From contig HG738137.1 of NCBI GenBank assembly GCA_000499405.2, forward strand, positions 3,968,001 through 4,032,000: a stretch of 64,000 bases of DNA, written 5' to 3'. Position 1 is the first letter of the stretch. Every line of letters begins with the position of its first letter. Positions 1 through 11,529 of this stretch are shown here, in pieces. The notes under the pieces were generated by a model. It ran no database searches. It was not told where the DNA came from and worked only from the letters and a program-made list of their open reading frames with translations. Position numbers and translations under genes: made by a program. The stretch comes from Onchocerca volvulus (taxonomy: Eukaryota; Nematoda; Chromadorea; Rhabditida; Onchocercidae).

Positions 1-2473
1 ACAAATATTCTTATAGCGATTGTTATCATAGGTACTTAAATTTCTACTAATGTTGGACCAATAACATGGAAAAAGTCACTGCTATTTATGACATGTTTAA
101 AATGTTTAAAATTTATTAAATCGTCTGTTATATGTTTAGAATTACAGTTACAATTACAATTTGATGGAATATAGTGGAAAGCTGATATATCAACAACAAA
201 TTCGTTCTAAACATATAACAGACAATTTAATAAGTGTACATAAACAACAGAATGTAAATAAATTGATCTGCATCTAATAACTTGGATAAACTGACTGTTA
301 TGTTAAAAAGGAGGAAATTTACAAATTTTTCTGCACAAAATAAAAATCTGAACTGTGCTATTCTAAATATCATTACCGTTATTATTATTGCAACTATTTC
401 ATGATTATAATTGTTACCAATGTGATAGAGTAGCAATTATTATTGTCATTAACATAATCATGGAAATGTATTGTTTGCGAGGTTACTTGTTAAAGTTCTT
501 AAATAATTTCGTTTACAAATCCTTTTCCATCTTGTTATCACGTGAAAAATATTTACACGAGAGATCAGATAAAAATACAATACTAAGCCATAGCGCAAAC
601 GTTCTCAGAAATAGCATGATATATAATATTGATAAACTGATTGTAGGCTCTCTATTTCAGGTATGAATTATCAAATATATACGATATTACATCAAATATA
701 TACGATATTACAACTGTAATATTTGGAATGATAAAGTTTTATGCCTTAGAGATTTCAGATTAAAATAAGCAAAATAATGTATTTACTTCTTTCTTTATTT
801 AATTAATATTTAATCGAGTAAATACTCAGTTGAACAGTCACCTCTATATCAGATCAGCATTACTTTTATTAAACACAGATACTAATATTTGCCGCAAACT
901 ATGACCTTCATTAAAATTTATAGCTATTAACCACATTTTGCATTCACCATTATTTATATGGTTCCTTGGTGCGCATTTGCATGATTTTCCAGTATCCTAA
1001 AATCTCAATTTTCCATAAACATATTAAAGTAACAAAATATTCAAAACTTATTAAATTTCATTTTGATCTTTGAACAAAAAGATATTTTATTGCAATTATT
1101 ATTGGTCATAGTTTTAGACACTAGCCATATTCCCAATTAGTCTACTAAATTTCAAATTTATCTTCTCACATGATGATCAGTGTATTGGGAGATTCATTCA
1201 GAAATTTAATTATTTATTTACTATTTAATCAAAGAAGGCAAAGCAAGGAATTGTCTGGAAAATACATGTACAGAATTATCAAAATTAATTTGTATCAAAG
1301 AGAAGATTCGAAAGAGGTGATTCATATTTCACGTTTTTCAATCCCATTAAAGTGGAGGATTCAGGGAAATAACATCGCATGAAATGATAAAAGAAGAAAA
1401 AATATTTCATTGGCAATACCCGCATTCAGTACAACTACTTCTGACTGAATATGCAACAAAATAAAACAAAAGAAAGACTAATTAGGAAGCACAACATTGA
1501 ACATCTGTGTACGAACTTCGAAAAAGTGGAATGAAAGAAAAAAAAACAGTGAAGAAGAACTGGATGATCATTTATAAGTATCAAGTATATCGAACTTGAC
1601 ATTACTGTATTGGAACTTTGCTGAGTGAAGCTATAAATAAGCAGTAAACCAAGAATGAAGTGCACAAAAATAATGAAAGAGAAAGTAATGATACGAAATT
1701 GTGAAAAACTTGAAGATAAGGCTGTGAATATCGTTCGACTCAGCAATACCAACATAAAATAGTTCCACGGAAGAGAATAATCGCAAAATAGTGAGATGGG
1801 AATTCACTATTATGAAAAAAAAAGAGGATCAATTATTTCAGTAATGAAGAAGACTGGAATAATGTCAGAAAAGTTTGGAAAAATATCTTGATGTGATTAG
1901 AAAAGATAATGCTTGTTCGAATGATCAGAACAGACAGAATAAGAGATAATCATCACATCATTAAAAGAGAAAATGGAAATGATTGTGAATTCTCATCCAT
2001 TACTTTATAACCATTTACTAACTAGATCATAATTTACGCTCATTTCGGATTTTGGAATTATTTCCATCTTTCGCAACGTTGACAATGTCGTCGAGATTGC
2101 AATTTTCATCACGACTCTCCAGTGTGGCACAAAAATTCAACACTGTCACTTCAGTGATGAATTGTTCCGGAACTTCTCTGTTTTTAGATGGGCGGTTTCA
2201 TTTCTGTAATTTTCGTTAGATTTTGCTAGCCTACAATTCATCCGACAATTCAGTTATGGTAAGATTTAGTTGTTTGATTTCCATTAACATTTTTTCCCGA
2301 AATAACGGATTGTTGTAGTTGAAGTTTTATCCAAAACTCCAAACTCCAATCCTGTTGTCTAAAATTAGAGTTGAAGTTTCGATTATATGAGAAGCACCTA
2401 TCAGTTTATTATTCAAAGTTTAAGAGTTAACTGTTACTATTTATACTGAAGAATTTAAAAACACATAATTAAG
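1..2473. other. Upstream region of the WAC-like gene, no supported gene
   Basis: This stretch is very AT-rich and holds only short open frames (388-666 and 1170-1382 on plus, 1435-1755 on minus) with no recognisable domain; the minus frame is hydrophobic only because the plus strand is purine-rich. A 21-bp direct repeat sits at 670-711. A 44-codon frame at 2085-2219, rich in Ser, Thr and Val, could be a 5' exon of the WAC-like gene, but its phase does not join simply to the exon at 2474. Missing 5' exons of that gene most likely lie here or beyond the window. Confidence 0.5.
670..711. repeat. 21-bp tandem direct repeat, two copies
   Basis: The 21-base unit beginning ATCAAATATATACG occurs twice in immediate succession (670-690 and 691-711) with no mismatches. 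It lies in non-coding sequence. Nothing else is known about it from the sequence. Confidence 0.85.
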
Positions 2474-4473
2474 GATCGACAATCGACAACGTCATCGAAC
2501 GCACGATTAAAAGAATTTGGCCCGTGGACAGAGCAGTATAGTTCAGCTGGGAAGCGCTACTTCTATAATCGGGAAAGTGAGGTGTCACAATGGGAGAAAC
2601 CTCCTGAATGGCGAGAATATGAGAAATTTCTGTCTGAAAATGCCGCAAATCAAAGTCCTATCTCATCTGCTTGTGGGTTTTGTTCTTTATTTAATTTTTT
2701 TTTGATTTTATAAGGGCTGTTGTCGAAAATTGCCGAAATAAAAAAATGGACATTATTATCCACTAGATCTTGGCATATCAGCCAATTCAAATTATGCTGC
2801 TGATGGAAAAGAGATCACAATCTATCGGTGAATTATTATAAATTAGTTTTTTGCAGTATTAGCTTTCAAATGTATATCATTTTTTAAAAAAGAATTTTTT
2901 TTCTCGAAAAGGATTTTTTTTTCTTGTTTTTTAATTACGATCGACAAAATATCAAGATTGTAGACATTTTAGTATCTTATTTATCAATATTCAAAAGAAG
3001 ATTGTGTTTCGTATTTAATAATGCCTGTTGCTATTATTTGAAATGCTCTGATCCTCTTGTAAAACTTATCTATAACTAATGAACAACGATATTGAGCTTA
3101 CTTGAAATTCTTCAAATCGAAGTAAAAAATTCATAATCATCATATTTCTCTTTTAGCTTAAATTTTCATTAAATTACTGGCTCTTTTATTTTTAATTCCA
3201 TTTTAGTTTAAATCCATTGTTGAGATCTGCACTTCTTTTCTTTCATCTTTAGTACTTAATACTTCATTTTCTCTTTATCTCTCTTTATTTTGAGAGGCTT
3301 AGACAAGTCAAAAAGCATTGTTATAATTTAATCAGTTGTGTTTAATTGTACTAAGACATTCATATAGTCTTCTCACCCATTCTTAAACTAGTCTGCATTA
3401 ATCGTTTAGAAGAGATAAGTTCATATTAGTCTACTGAACATTGTTTGCTATTTTATCATTGAATTAATACCCAGTGGTCGAAATAGAAATGCTAATTGAA
3501 ATTAAGATTTTGAGCAGTTAAGTTTGGATGCTTCAAAACATTGAACATGCCCTTACCCAGACTTTTTTATGATTCATGTTGAATTAATGCAGATTATAAC
3601 CAATCAGTGCATGATTTTAACGAAAAATACGATTTTAGCTGGTGCTCGTATTGCTCCAAGCAGTAATGCTGCAGGAATGTATTTGGCCAATTCAACAGAT
3701 TCTGCTGGATCTGGTAATAATGGTGATGCGAAGAATAAAATGAAAGCGCATGATGTAAATCAGTCAACTCTGAGGGTCAAACGTCCAAAAGTTGAAATGA
3801 AAGAAGAGGATGCTATTGGCCCTGTGATTTTCTCTGAAGAGCAGCATCGGCGATTTCTAAGGTTTTTTTTTCTTATCAAAATATTTTTTGGTACGGATTG
3901 TTTCCATCAATCAAACTACATAATTTTTTCATGTGTATTACAGTTTTATTAATGTGAATCAGATCTGGTGCTGTGGAATGATCCAGTGAATATTACCTTC
4001 AAAACATAATAACATATCATAAAGCAGTTCTTTATTATCATCAGTAACAATCATGTGTATAGAAATTGAATCCGTTAAATTTAAATATAATTGTATACAC
4101 AGAATTCCTTGAATTTTAGTGTTTCCATACAGCAGTTTCAGTTTTATAGATTAAAACTGCAGACTCTACGGGTATTTACGTATTTGATTTGTTTCGTTAA
4201 AATTGCAGAGCAGATGCACAAACATCTACTCGTCGATGGCCAACAGAAGATTGGGAACAAAACGCAATGAAGGCTGATGCAGCTGCACATAATCTCACCT
4301 TGCAAATTATTTATGTATCTTGTGATCTAAAAAGTGCTGGATCACTTGTCAAAACGGCTGAAATGCGTTCTTCGTTATTAGCACAGAAATTACAGTTCAT
4401 TGCAGATCATCAGCGACAATTAGAAGCAAGTTTTGCACTCCCTTCACTTCCGTCTTTGAACAGTTATCAGTGA
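2474..4473 (+). CDS. WAC: WAC-like adaptor: WW domain plus C-terminal coiled coil (5' end uncertain)
   Basis: Three exons are supported: 2474-2672, 3639-3861 and 4209-4473 (stop TGA). They join in phase to about 228 codons. The first exon encodes a WW domain with both signature Trp residues and the core YFYN...SQWEKPPEW, which matches the WAC type. The middle exon is a low-complexity, Ser/Asn/Lys-rich linker. The last exon carries the conserved WAC C-terminus: a GW/RWP-type segment (TRRWPTEDWEQ), an AAHNL stretch, and the coiled coil around LKSAGSLVKTAEMRSSLLAQK. Vertebrate WAC links RNA polymerase II and the RNF20/40 H2B ubiquitin ligase and also has autophagy and mTOR roles; the role here is inferred from family. 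Vertebrate WAC is about 650 residues, so this version is much shorter, and the usual Ser-rich N-terminus was not located. No initiator ATG is assigned: the frame upstream of 2474 is closed by a stop at 2456. Confidence 0.8.
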
Positions 4474-4900
4474 TTTGCATATTTGGATATGTATCTAGAG
4501 ATAATAGCTTAATATCAGCATCACTAATGATATTCATTTCGACTGTTTATAGCGTTTTAGGTATCACTTAAGAAATTATGTATATACGTTAAGTTACTTG
4601 AATTGCGATTATGGCAGTTGTTGTTAGGTAAATATTTATCATAATTTTGCATTTCATGTTATTTGATAAAAGCATGCAGTGAAACCATTACACACATGGA
4701 TGATGGCAGTAGTAATAAGTAGTAAATTAAATTTACGTCAATTAGACTTGTATAAATTGTATTTTTGTTTCTCAGTGGCTAGAAATACTCCCTTGATAAA
4801 TCTAACTTTCAAAATATTTGATCCCTAGTGAGCTAAAAATGCATTACATTTCGCAACACAGAACAATATTTTCAACATAAAAAAATTGGTAAGAATAAAA
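4474..4900. other. Convergent 3' region between the WAC-like gene and MIX23
   Basis: The two genes end tail to tail about 430 bases apart. The interval is AT-rich and presumably holds both 3' untranslated regions. I see no coding frame or structured element. Confidence 0.6.
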
Positions 4901-5790
4901 TCATAGAAAAGTCCTACACCGATCGTGCACAACTTTTTCACTCTGCTCATTAACAATGTTTTCTACATCCATTTCTGATCGGATCATTCGCAGCTACAAA
5001 AATTAAGCTTAGCAAGCATAATGTCAAACTATGCCAGTTATCCTATGATATTGAAACAAAATCGGTAACGATGTTTATGTAAGTTTTAGTGAAACGAAAA
5101 GGAAGCACACAGAAAACTAACAGTATTTTGAGCATTGCGAATATTTCCTATTGGGGCTTTTTCTTTCCATAAACGGGTAATGTTCGCTTGATTTTCATCG
5201 ACACAATGTTGTATCAAATTCATCCTTTTAACTCTCATAGCTAACAACTGGAAATGGTACTTTATGTCTTTGCTAACAGCTGATAAGACTTTCATTAAAG
5301 AAGTATTCTAAGAAATAATGAATGTTCTACTTGAGCATAAGATATTAGAGGAATAGAACAAAGACCTCAAAAAGCAAGTATCGGGAACTTTTTTTGTTTG
5401 GAATGAAGCGATTGCTGTAAAACTTATGTTGCGAATACGTATTTTGTCTATTACCTCCTTATAAATCGAACGACATTTCTCGCCCTTGTCCACATTGTCA
5501 GAAAATGATTTGCTTGGCAGTGCAGTGTTTAACTCAAACAATATTTTATCATCAGTTTGTCGTAATTTATTCAACATGTCCTGAAAACAATCGATTTCTT
5601 GTGAAGAATACTTGTAGACCAGACTTAAAATTTATACAGAGTTTATATAAAACCAAGAAAAATGGAAAATTTTGTGGGCTTCCGACACACAATATATCCC
5701 TTCTTTTTCTATACATTAAGAATAATAGTTTCATAATTCTTGTAGCGATGTTTCACAATCAATGATTTCCTCCAGTATTTCGTATAACAT
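4901..5790 (-). CDS. MIX23: MIX23 (CCDC58-type) mitochondrial intermembrane-space protein
   Basis: Exons in transcript order: candidate 5790-5737, then 5580-5455, 5247-5122 and 4993-4901 (stop TCA complement at 4901-4903), giving about 132 codons against about 144 in human. The first firm exon reads TDDKILFELNTALPSKSF, matching human IDDRIVHELNTTVPTASF. The next pair joins ...IYKE to LLAMRVKRMNLIQHC with exactly the family spacing to the conserved Cys. The final exon carries SEMDVENIVNEQSEKVVHDRC, matching the SELNVEEVV...ERC block. MIX23 is a small Mia40-dependent Cys protein linked to mitochondrial import stress. The N-terminal piece (MLYEILEEIIDCETSLQE) has the expected early Cys but ends on TT rather than a GT donor, so the start is tentative. 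MIC10 lies upstream on the same strand. Confidence 0.75.
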
Positions 5791-6776
5791 TTTCATTGTT
5801 GCAAAATTTGATACAGTGTTGTCTTAATTCACCATTCGTCAGTTCTCAATTATTACTAGGATATAATTCAATCTCTCGGAAGGTGTTTCCTTGATCACAT
5901 TGTACCAGCCACATTCACTAAGCCATCATTGAAACCGCTGCATTTGCTCTACACATGCTTTTTTGTTATTGTGCTGAAGTACATGCATAAAGAGATCGAA
6001 ATTTTGATTCAGACAATAATGCTAAAAAGCTACCTGAAATGCTAACAAATCAAAACAATCGACCCGTTTTTCATCCATGGAAACACTGATGAGCAAAGTT
6101 CCAAGAGCAAACCTGAGAATAGTCAATATTATAGGAAGTACTACATATCCTACACATCCCGCAACGCACTGATGCACGTAAAATTTAATTACATCGTTCG
6201 GAAAAATGATTTATTCACGATAACCCAATTTAATTATCTCCAGTTCTGAAAGAAAATCCTTTTCTTAATTAAGAATAAAAAGCTTAAGCGGTTGGAAAAT
6301 GATTCTTGTAATTTTCTTTCCAAATAATTGAAAAGTTTATAATAAATATAATTTTTAAGAAAAAGCACAGTCAGTGTCAGTGAAAAAACACGCCGGTCTC
6401 AGTGAGATATCTCTTAGACCAAATGCCTTTAAAAAATTTTTATTAACAGTTAGATTCTATCATACAAAAAACAATGGAAATCACTGATCGGACTGTTAAA
6501 ATAAATAACTAAAAATCTTTGACCTAAGCAATAATTAATACATACTGATATATAACAGAAAATATGTAAATAATAATGAATCCACTAGATCTGTTAAATT
6601 GGGTGAATTCTCTCTCTACAACTAAATTTAATATCCCCACTCGTCTCTTCTTATCTTATTATTTATAATATAAACTCTTGATTCGACAGTTACGCAAACG
6701 ATATTAGCATAAATCAAATGCAGAAAAGCTATTATTGAGACAGTAAGCAGAAAATGAAATTCTTAGAAAATAATAG
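5791..6776. other. Interval between MIC10 and MIX23, no gene seen
   Basis: About 1 kb of AT-rich sequence separates the MIC10 stop from the candidate MIX23 start on the minus strand. It presumably holds the MIC10 3' untranslated region. I found no conserved frame in either direction. Confidence 0.5.
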
Positions 6777-7061
6777 TCACTGAGGCTGAACTTCGGTATT
6801 TCCAGATTCTTCGATCATTGTAAGATTCGATTTCTGTTCCGAATCTTGTTTAGAATGTATAAATGATTGTCTCATATCGTGACGGCAATTAGAAATACCC
6901 ATACCGAAACCCATGCCTAGACCTAACCAAAGTGGAAACTGCCTTTTAAATACTGCTGCAGCTATTAAACCAACGATCCCAGCACTTACAGTTTTCAGTG
7001 CTGTATCTGCCAGACATCGATCGAAAGTTTCATTAAGCTTATCTTCCGACTTCTTCACCAT
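6777..7061 (-). CDS. MIC10: MICOS complex subunit MIC10 (MINOS1)
   Basis: A single exon of 94 codons starts at the ATG at 7061. The open frame extends 16 codons further upstream, but an acceptor-like TTGTAG ends at 7075, 14 bases before this ATG, so I place the start here with a short leader, possibly trans-spliced. The protein has the MIC10 signature DRCLADTALKTVSAGIVG, a first membrane segment (about residues 21-35), the basic FKRQFPLWLG turn, and a second, glycine-zipper segment GLGMGFGMG followed by SNCRHD. MIC10 is a hairpin inner-membrane protein that oligomerises through these Gly motifs to bend cristae junctions. Human MIC10 is 78 residues; the extra length here is a polar C-terminal tail of about 25 residues. 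Confidence 0.9.
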   Translation of the reverse strand: MVKKSEDKLNETFDRCLADTALKTVSAGIVGLIAAAVFKRQFPLWLGLGMGFGMGISNCRHDMRQSFIHSKQDSEQKSNLTMIEESGNTEVQPQ

Positions 7062-9144
7062 TTGATATACACTTCTACAATGATTACCGGAAATAATTAG
7101 AATCATCAAAATTACAGTATTACTTTATGTAGCAAGACAGTGAAAACTAAATTTTATAAAACATCATGAATCAGTTTACCATTACATTTCGATTTTTTTC
7201 TAAAAATTTGGTTCTTGTGTAACTGATATCGGAAAATTACGAAAGATAGTTCATTATAAGCAAGAAATGTCAAAACTCAAGAAGTGTGAAAAGAGTTTCA
7301 AATGAACCAACAAGGATAAACATGTTTAACGGATAAACAAACCAAGGCCGAACAATCATGAGGCAATAAACTGGAGATTAGGAAAGAAGGGGGAGCCACA
7401 AAAGTATATATAAGGTTCGGATTTTGAAGGGTCAAGTTCTCCAACAATTTGTGACAACAGCAATTTCTTTATACCTGGCATAAACTAATTACTTCCTTAA
7501 TTATTCATTGGATGTGCAAAAATAATAAAATAAATAATACTCAAATTAGGACTCGGTAAATAACAAAATAAATAAAATCCAAATGACCAGATAATCATTC
7601 TAGATCTTCTCATCTTTGAAAATCATTTCACTTTCTTAATTACCGTTTTTAATAGATTCATATACAACCACCTCTTGCTGAGATTTCCTTAAGGAGGAAT
7701 TCCTATTTTTCACAGATGAGAACAAGAACTGCATGTCTCATTTATTCCGGATAAACAGTAATTCTAATTATAACTAATAATTATAATTGCTATTAAAAAA
7801 AAAGATTTCCTAGAATTCTAAGATATTTTAAGTGATAATCAGCGTAAGACTTACCGGACAGAAGCAAAGAAATCCTTTTTTGCAAATGTCGTACGATAAT
7901 TGAAATTTACTCCGAGTTGGTAGAACGTACTCCTCGTAGTACGTCAAAATAATACAAAAAGCCACTTCTGAAAAAGAACAGAAATGAAAATGACAAAAAG
8001 TTTCATTGCTATGATTGACAGTCACTTCGAGAATCTCAGAATCTAATTTTTTCCAAGATTATCTTATAAAAAAAAAATAGAGATCAAACCGAAATTGACT
8101 TATCCACGAATGTTCCCGATCAAATTTAAGTACTATAACTATAGTTCCACACGATTCTACTAATAGTTCCAAGCAATGCCTCCCCATATTTCAGAATTTC
8201 AGGTTTATGATAGTTTCCCATCTATGACACGAATCGTCAATTTGTTGTTCATTAACGGATAGGCAAAGTGATAGCCGCGAAATACCGGGAGGAGAATGAG
8301 TATATTATATGATACTGAGAAATTAATTGAGATTGCCTGGACAGGATTTGAAGTCTGGGATGGTACTCGATCCATTGTCTTAATTAGATTGTAATAAGAC
8401 ATAATGGAGATTCTGTAGTATCTCCGGAAATGACCAGCGCTAAGTTTTCATATTCACCTTTGCATTCCCATAAAGGGAATGATCTAGAATGTCATCGGAT
8501 TATTAATTGTAGTTGACGAGAGATAATATTTAAGGTTCAAGCATTTGCGATGTGTCATGGCTAAATGTATATATCTATTTCCTATTATGTATTATACATT
8601 TTTATTTACTTTGATTTTTTGGCAGGTTTTTGGATTTAAATTGGAATTTAGATATTTCACAGTTTTCAATTTTAATTCTATTTCACAGTTTTCATCTCCA
8701 TTCAAGCTGGAAACATAGCTGAATGAAATATTTAAATATTTCACAATTTTCATTTCCAATCAAGCTCAAAATATAGCTGAATGCAATGTCGCTTGTTTGA
8801 GTTGTTCGTACTATTAATCAATTTGTATATTTAAAGCTACGCACTAAACATGGCTTACTTGCTCGGTTATTATGCATTAGACAATTTTTGGTTCTGTTAT
8901 TTGATATTCTCATCTTATTTGTTCATTTCAAATTCTCTTCGCAAAATCCCAACTATCAAATAATAAGGGAAAATTTCTACATAGTTGTTCCGTTTTGATA
9001 ATTGAAAAATCCATGAAGAACAGTTACACTTAATCATAAATTAGTTCGATATTAGTGTTCTTGTAATGATTATGCATGGATTAATCTAAAATTTGTCCAG
9101 CAAAATAATATTCGAGCGTTTTAATTAAGGTGAATATCAAGACG
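7062..9144. other. Divergent promoter region between MIC10 and the phosphatase
   Basis: The MIC10 gene (minus) and the phosphatase gene (plus) start at opposite ends of this 2-kb interval, so both promoters probably lie here. Small minus-strand frames at 7828-8025 and 8205-8402 show no domain. A TATATATAAGG string near 7405 resembles a TATA box but has no gene close enough to assign. Confidence 0.45.
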
Positions 9145-11529
9145 ATGGCAATGGAGCAGCTCGTAGAGATGTATAATGAAATCGAAGAAAATCACTCATG
9201 GAATTCTATTTATCAAGTATCGTACTTTTAATTCTTGTCTGACATAATCTATATTTATTAATTCATTCCTTGTAGTAGTTAATCGATTTCAGGAAATAGA
9301 TAAACAGTCTTGCAAACAGGAGAGAAAATTGAAACTGACAACAAAGATTGCGCATTCATGGGAGAATGCTGAAAGGAACCGTTATCGGAACGTCTTAGCA
9401 TGTTGGTTTATTTCTTGTTGATTTCCTAAATTATGTCTGTGTTTAAAAAATTGTTTGAAAAAAAATATTTTAGAATGCGTTTTCCTAATTTTTTTTTTTT
9501 TTTTTTTTTTTTTTTTGGAAATTATACTTCACAATCTGATCAATGTTGTCGATCGGTGATTTTCTTTTCTGGAATATCATTTTTAACCCATACATATGAC
9601 GATAATCGTGCAATCCTTTTATTATTATATTGTAACTTTACCCCTATAGCTTAATTTCCAGATGATACCAGCCGTGTTGTATTGAAGCGAGGAAATAGTA
9701 AGGAATCTGATTATATTAACGCTTCGCCATTAATGGTTCCAGCTGCCAAACGTAATTATATTTTAACACAGGTTATTATTTACTTATGGAAATTATATTT
9801 TCGTAATGAAGTTAAAGTGTTTATTTCAAGCATTTCCTTTTATTGCTTCAGGGGCCACTTTCAACAACTAGTAACGATTTTTGGCAGATGGTATGGGAGC
9901 AGAATAGTACGCTTATAATCATGTTAAACAGGCTGGTCGAAAAAGGATTACCAAATTATGTTATACTTCCTTTGATTATATGGTGTTAAGTTTTTGATTT
10001 CAAAAATCAGTGTAATTTTTTTTAATTACTCTAGTTTTTACCTTAGATAGTCATCAAGTTGAATATTGTCGAATTAATTTATAACTATTTTATTTAATTT
10101 ATGAAAATTATCGATCTTGTAGATGCCATGATTATTTTCCATCTTTGGGCAGTCCTTTGCGCGAGTTCGATTCTTTTGATGTTGTTTTAAAAGAAGAACG
10201 AGATTTCGATGACTATGTAATTCGAGATTTGGAACTGTTGCGAAAAACCGAGGATGTTTTGCTAGAAAAAAATGGATCTAGTGAACCACTTACACATATA
10301 ATTAAACATTTTCATTTCACAAGTTGGCCTGATTTCGGTAATTCTATTTTATTTTTTTATCTAGAAATTCATTGTTTTCCGGAGAAGCAAATTATTTGAA
10401 TCCGCTTTCCTTGTTTAATGGAATACTTTACTTCAACTTCTTGTTTAGGTGTTCCTCATTCAACTGCTGTGTTTATTGGATTTTTGCAAAAAGTACGTGG
10501 TACCGGACTTTTATCTGAAAAAGAACCTACCATAGTACATTGTTCAGCTGGCATTGGTCGCAGTGGGACATTTGTGGTAGCAGACTCAGTCTTGTCAATG
10601 GTATTTCATTGCTGATACGTTGAATTCCAAGATTTCTCTGATAGTTCTTTATGGTTTTCTATTCTTTTAATCATTTACTTAATTCCTTTAGTTTGTTGGT
10701 TTGGCTCCCTTATATGTTTTTCCTTTTTGCTCATCTTCCGTATTACTTTTTCTGTCCTGATAATTCAGATTTTATCTCTTTGATTTAGGAATTTTAACCA
10801 GTGATAGTTTGTAGATTGAACAAAATGTCGAAAAGATTGATGTAACAAACTTGGTTGTGGAAATGAGGAAATCAAGGATGGGATTGATTCAAACACCACA
10901 GCAGTTGCAGTTTTGCTGGAAAACTATTGCTGATGCATTAAGACAGGGAGTTATTACTAAAGACGTAAAATATGATGAGAGAAAATTTGTCAACAATAAA
11001 TTTGGAAGAGATCTTTTGACTGTGCCAAACAATCATATTAATGGCGAAGTGGATGAAGTGCCACACTTGGAAAGATCGCAAGCAAACCAGATGACTACTG
11101 ATTTGCATTCCAAATCTTGTGGTGATTTATTAGCTTTTCGGAAAAGAGCTTCCACTGATTCTTATGAAACGGATAAGGAAACAAAACATGCAAGAAGGTA
11201 TTCTTAATGCAAAGCAATCTTTTTGTAAAGAGACTAGTAAAATTATAAAGTGGATCTGTTCTTTGAATATCAAGGAAAGTTTTTGAAAAAATGATTTCGT
11301 ATTTTTATATATTTGCAAATCTTTTGTGTCGCATTCATTTTGAATGATTTTATTGTAGTGATTCAGGAAGAAGCGTGTAGAAGAGATGCGTGCACGCCTC
11401 TTAAAATGTGAAGGTGCTCGTAAAAAGTGGTATTATATGGCGATTCGTCGTCCTAGTATCGGATACGCATGTGCAGCAGTTGCAGTCGCCTTTGCTATAT
11501 ATTATATTTATCGTTTAACTTCTTCATAA
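9145..11529 (+). CDS. PTPN1: PTP1B/TC-PTP-type non-receptor tyrosine phosphatase with C-terminal membrane anchor
   Basis: Eight exons: 9145-9216, 9293-9401, 9662-9771, 9852-9955, 10123-10337, 10449-10600, 10815-11197 and 11367-11529, totalling 435 codons plus stop, almost the length of human PTP1B. Visible landmarks in order: an N-terminal helix ending SWNSIYQ; the RNRYR pTyr-recognition segment; DYINAS; WQMVWEQ; the WPD loop TSWPDFG; the catalytic P-loop [10 protein letters not shown] with nucleophilic Cys and Arg; and the Q-loop GLIQT. After a polar linker, the last exon ends in a hydrophobic stretch ([15 protein letters not shown]) followed by RLTSS, as in the ER tail anchor of PTP1B. The family dephosphorylates receptor and cytosolic tyrosine kinases from the ER surface. 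One oddity: the intron after exon 4 must begin TTATGT rather than GT for the conserved KC..YFP frame to continue. The PTPN1 versus PTPN2 assignment is by type only. Confidence 0.92.
9490..9516 (+). repeat. Long poly-T tract in phosphatase intron 2
   Basis: An uninterrupted run of about 27 T lies between exons 2 and 3 of the phosphatase gene. It is well upstream of the acceptor at 9661. Such tracts recur in introns throughout this window and are likely length-variable. Confidence 0.9.

Noticed and set aside
388..666. 92-codon plus frame ending at a CAG|GTATGA donor
   Set aside because: No family resemblance and no consistent join to the WAC-like exons; kept only as a remote 5' exon possibility.
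1435..1755. 106-codon hydrophobic minus-strand frame
   Set aside because: It is the complement of a purine-rich AT stretch, has no splice context or domain, and looks like a composition artefact.
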